Origin: an uncultured Porphyromonadaceae bacterium
Lineage (GTDB): Bacteria > Bacteroidota > Bacteroidia > Bacteroidales > Muribaculaceae
Length of the DNA stretch: 9,938 bases
Direction: 5' to 3'
Assembly: GCA_947176355.1 (NCBI GenBank)
Contig: CAMWQY010000077.1
Location: 1-9,938 of the forward strand
Made by a program: the position numbers and the translations under genes. The notes under the pieces are model-generated. The model worked only from the letters and a program-made list of their open reading frames with translations. It was not told where the DNA came from and ran no database searches. Below are positions 9,632-9,938 of the stretch, in pieces. Position 1 is the first letter of the stretch, and each line of letters opens with the position of its first letter.

Positions 9632-9648
9632 AGCAAATACCGTGCCAA
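9632..9648 (-). promoter_or_regulatory. Sigma-54 (RpoN) type promoter of groES-groL
   Basis: Minus-strand TTGGCACGGTATTTGCT matches the RpoN consensus TGGCACG-N4-TTGCW at every defined position. The -24 GG is at 9646-9645 and the -12 GC at 9634-9633, with exactly 10 nt between. The predicted start is near 9621, giving a 72-nt leader. No TAnnTTTG housekeeping box was found between here and the ATG. The sequence match is direct; use by RpoN is inferred and would need an enhancer-binding activator. Confidence 0.72.
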
Positions 9649-9723
9649 ACTTCATTAATAATAACATAAAAGTTCACGGCATTGTTTTTCCCCGAAGTTT
9701 AAAGAAAGTGAAAACGAGTTGAG

Positions 9724-9737
9724 GTCGGGTACGTGAC
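9724..9737. promoter_or_regulatory. Candidate activator site upstream of groES promoter
   Basis: GTC-N2-GTAC-N2-GAC is an interrupted palindrome centred at 9730.5, about 109 nt upstream of the predicted groES start. That is in the range where sigma-54 enhancer-binding proteins usually bind. It is a single copy with no matching site seen near clpC, so this is speculative. Confidence 0.2.
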
Positions 9738-9745
9738 ATGTTTTC

Positions 9746-9801
9746 AAAAAAAAATAGCGCCTTGAACCTGCAGTTTGGATGCTGCAGATCCGAGGCGCTA
9801 T
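9746..9801 (-). terminator. Strong terminator of an upstream minus-strand unit
   Basis: The outer stem ATAGCGCCT (9754-9762) / AGGCGCTAT (9793-9801) is perfect. An inner stem pairs ACCTGCAG-like 9766-9773 with CTGCAGAT-like 9782-9789 (one G-T), with a small internal loop between the two. On the minus strand the hairpin runs into nine consecutive T (9754-9746). It must end a transcript arriving from beyond base 9938, and it isolates groES from that unit. Confidence 0.85.
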
Positions 9802-9840
9802 ATATAGAGAGATGTGGAAAGTATAGACTAACAAAATATT

Positions 9841-9869
9841 GGGCGCAGGCTGGAAAGCCTGCTTTCCAT
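9841..9869. repeat. Second copy of GCAGGCT..AGCCTGC repeat
   Basis: GCAGGCT (9845-9851), GGAA, AGCCTGC (9856-9862), then TTTCCAT. The 14 bases at the left and 16 at the right are shared with the clpC-leader copy at 7369-7421. Two copies 2.4 kb apart in non-coding DNA point to a dispersed palindromic repeat family. Confidence 0.7.
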
Positions 9870-9938
9870 ACCCCGTCACCGTTTGGCGGGGAGAGCATAG
9901 GGCGCCGGATGCGGTCATGCCGGGGCCGTCAGGGTCGA
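9870..9938. other. GC-rich, palindrome-rich right edge, no credible gene
   Basis: Base composition rises sharply compared with the AT-rich spacers. Short inverted pairs are visible: CCCCG (9871-9875) with CGGGG (9887-9891), and CCGGATG (9905-9911) with CATGCCGG (9916-9923). Two overlapping short minus-strand reading frames cross this stretch but look spurious. Together with the 9841-9869 repeat it may be one larger repeat element. Between the groES start and the window end (9550-9938) I see only the control and repeat features listed here. Confidence 0.4.

Noticed and set aside
9550..9745. CIRCE operator or Bacteroidetes -7/-33 promoter for groES
   Set aside because: No TTAGCACTC-N9-GAGTGCTAA and no TAnnTTTG with an upstream TTTG was found. 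GGTATTTG within the sigma-54 site resembles a -7 box but lacks the TA at the right offset.
9655..9918. Two overlapping minus-strand reading frames of 87 and 74 codons
   Set aside because: They run through a strong terminator, the palindromic repeat and the candidate activator site. They lack recognisable domains and have low-complexity AT-derived segments. Most likely chance frames over repeat DNA.

Overview
The window comes from the chromosome of a Bacteroidales bacterium, most likely Muribaculaceae or a close relative. The lineage call rests on the Bacteroidetes-type promoters (TAnnTTTG near -7, TTTG near -33), A-rich leaders without a strong Shine-Dalgarno, the proteins themselves (GyrA with an [12 protein letters not shown] box, short GroES, MreB beginning MGLFSLTQEIAMDLGTAN) and the gene order. 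The family-level call is inference.

Every gene is on the minus strand, so transcription runs from right to left. The order is groES (9549-9277), groL (9132-7504), clpC (7340-4779), gyrA (4557-1954), a secreted TPR-protein gene (1935-721) and the 5' half of mreB (536-1, cut by the left edge). Hairpin terminators and promoters divide this into four transcription units: groES-groL, clpC, gyrA-TPR and mreB. A strong terminator at 9746-9801 closes an unseen minus-strand unit to the right. The last ~135 bases hold a GC-rich, repeat-like sequence and no credible gene.

The housekeeping content is ordinary: a chaperonin, a Clp unfoldase, the gyrase A subunit, an uncharacterised periplasmic TPR protein and the rod-shape actin. 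The control regions are more interesting. groES has a near-perfect sigma-54 (RpoN) -24/-12 promoter instead of a CIRCE/HrcA operator or a typical Bacteroidetes promoter. clpC has a very similar element with one changed -12 base. The -24 GG lies 97 and 98 nt from the two start codons. Each predicted transcript would begin at or next to a stem-loop. This suggests, as inference, that RpoN and an enhancer-binding protein co-control folding (GroESL) and unfolding/proteolysis (ClpC).

Other notable structures are a 9-unit GTTTA/TAAAC inverted array between groES and groL, two copies of a GCAGGCT..AGCCTGC repeat (clpC leader and right end), and a perfect 10-bp inverted repeat just upstream of the gyrA promoter. 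I found no mobile-element gene, CRISPR array, tRNA or rRNA.
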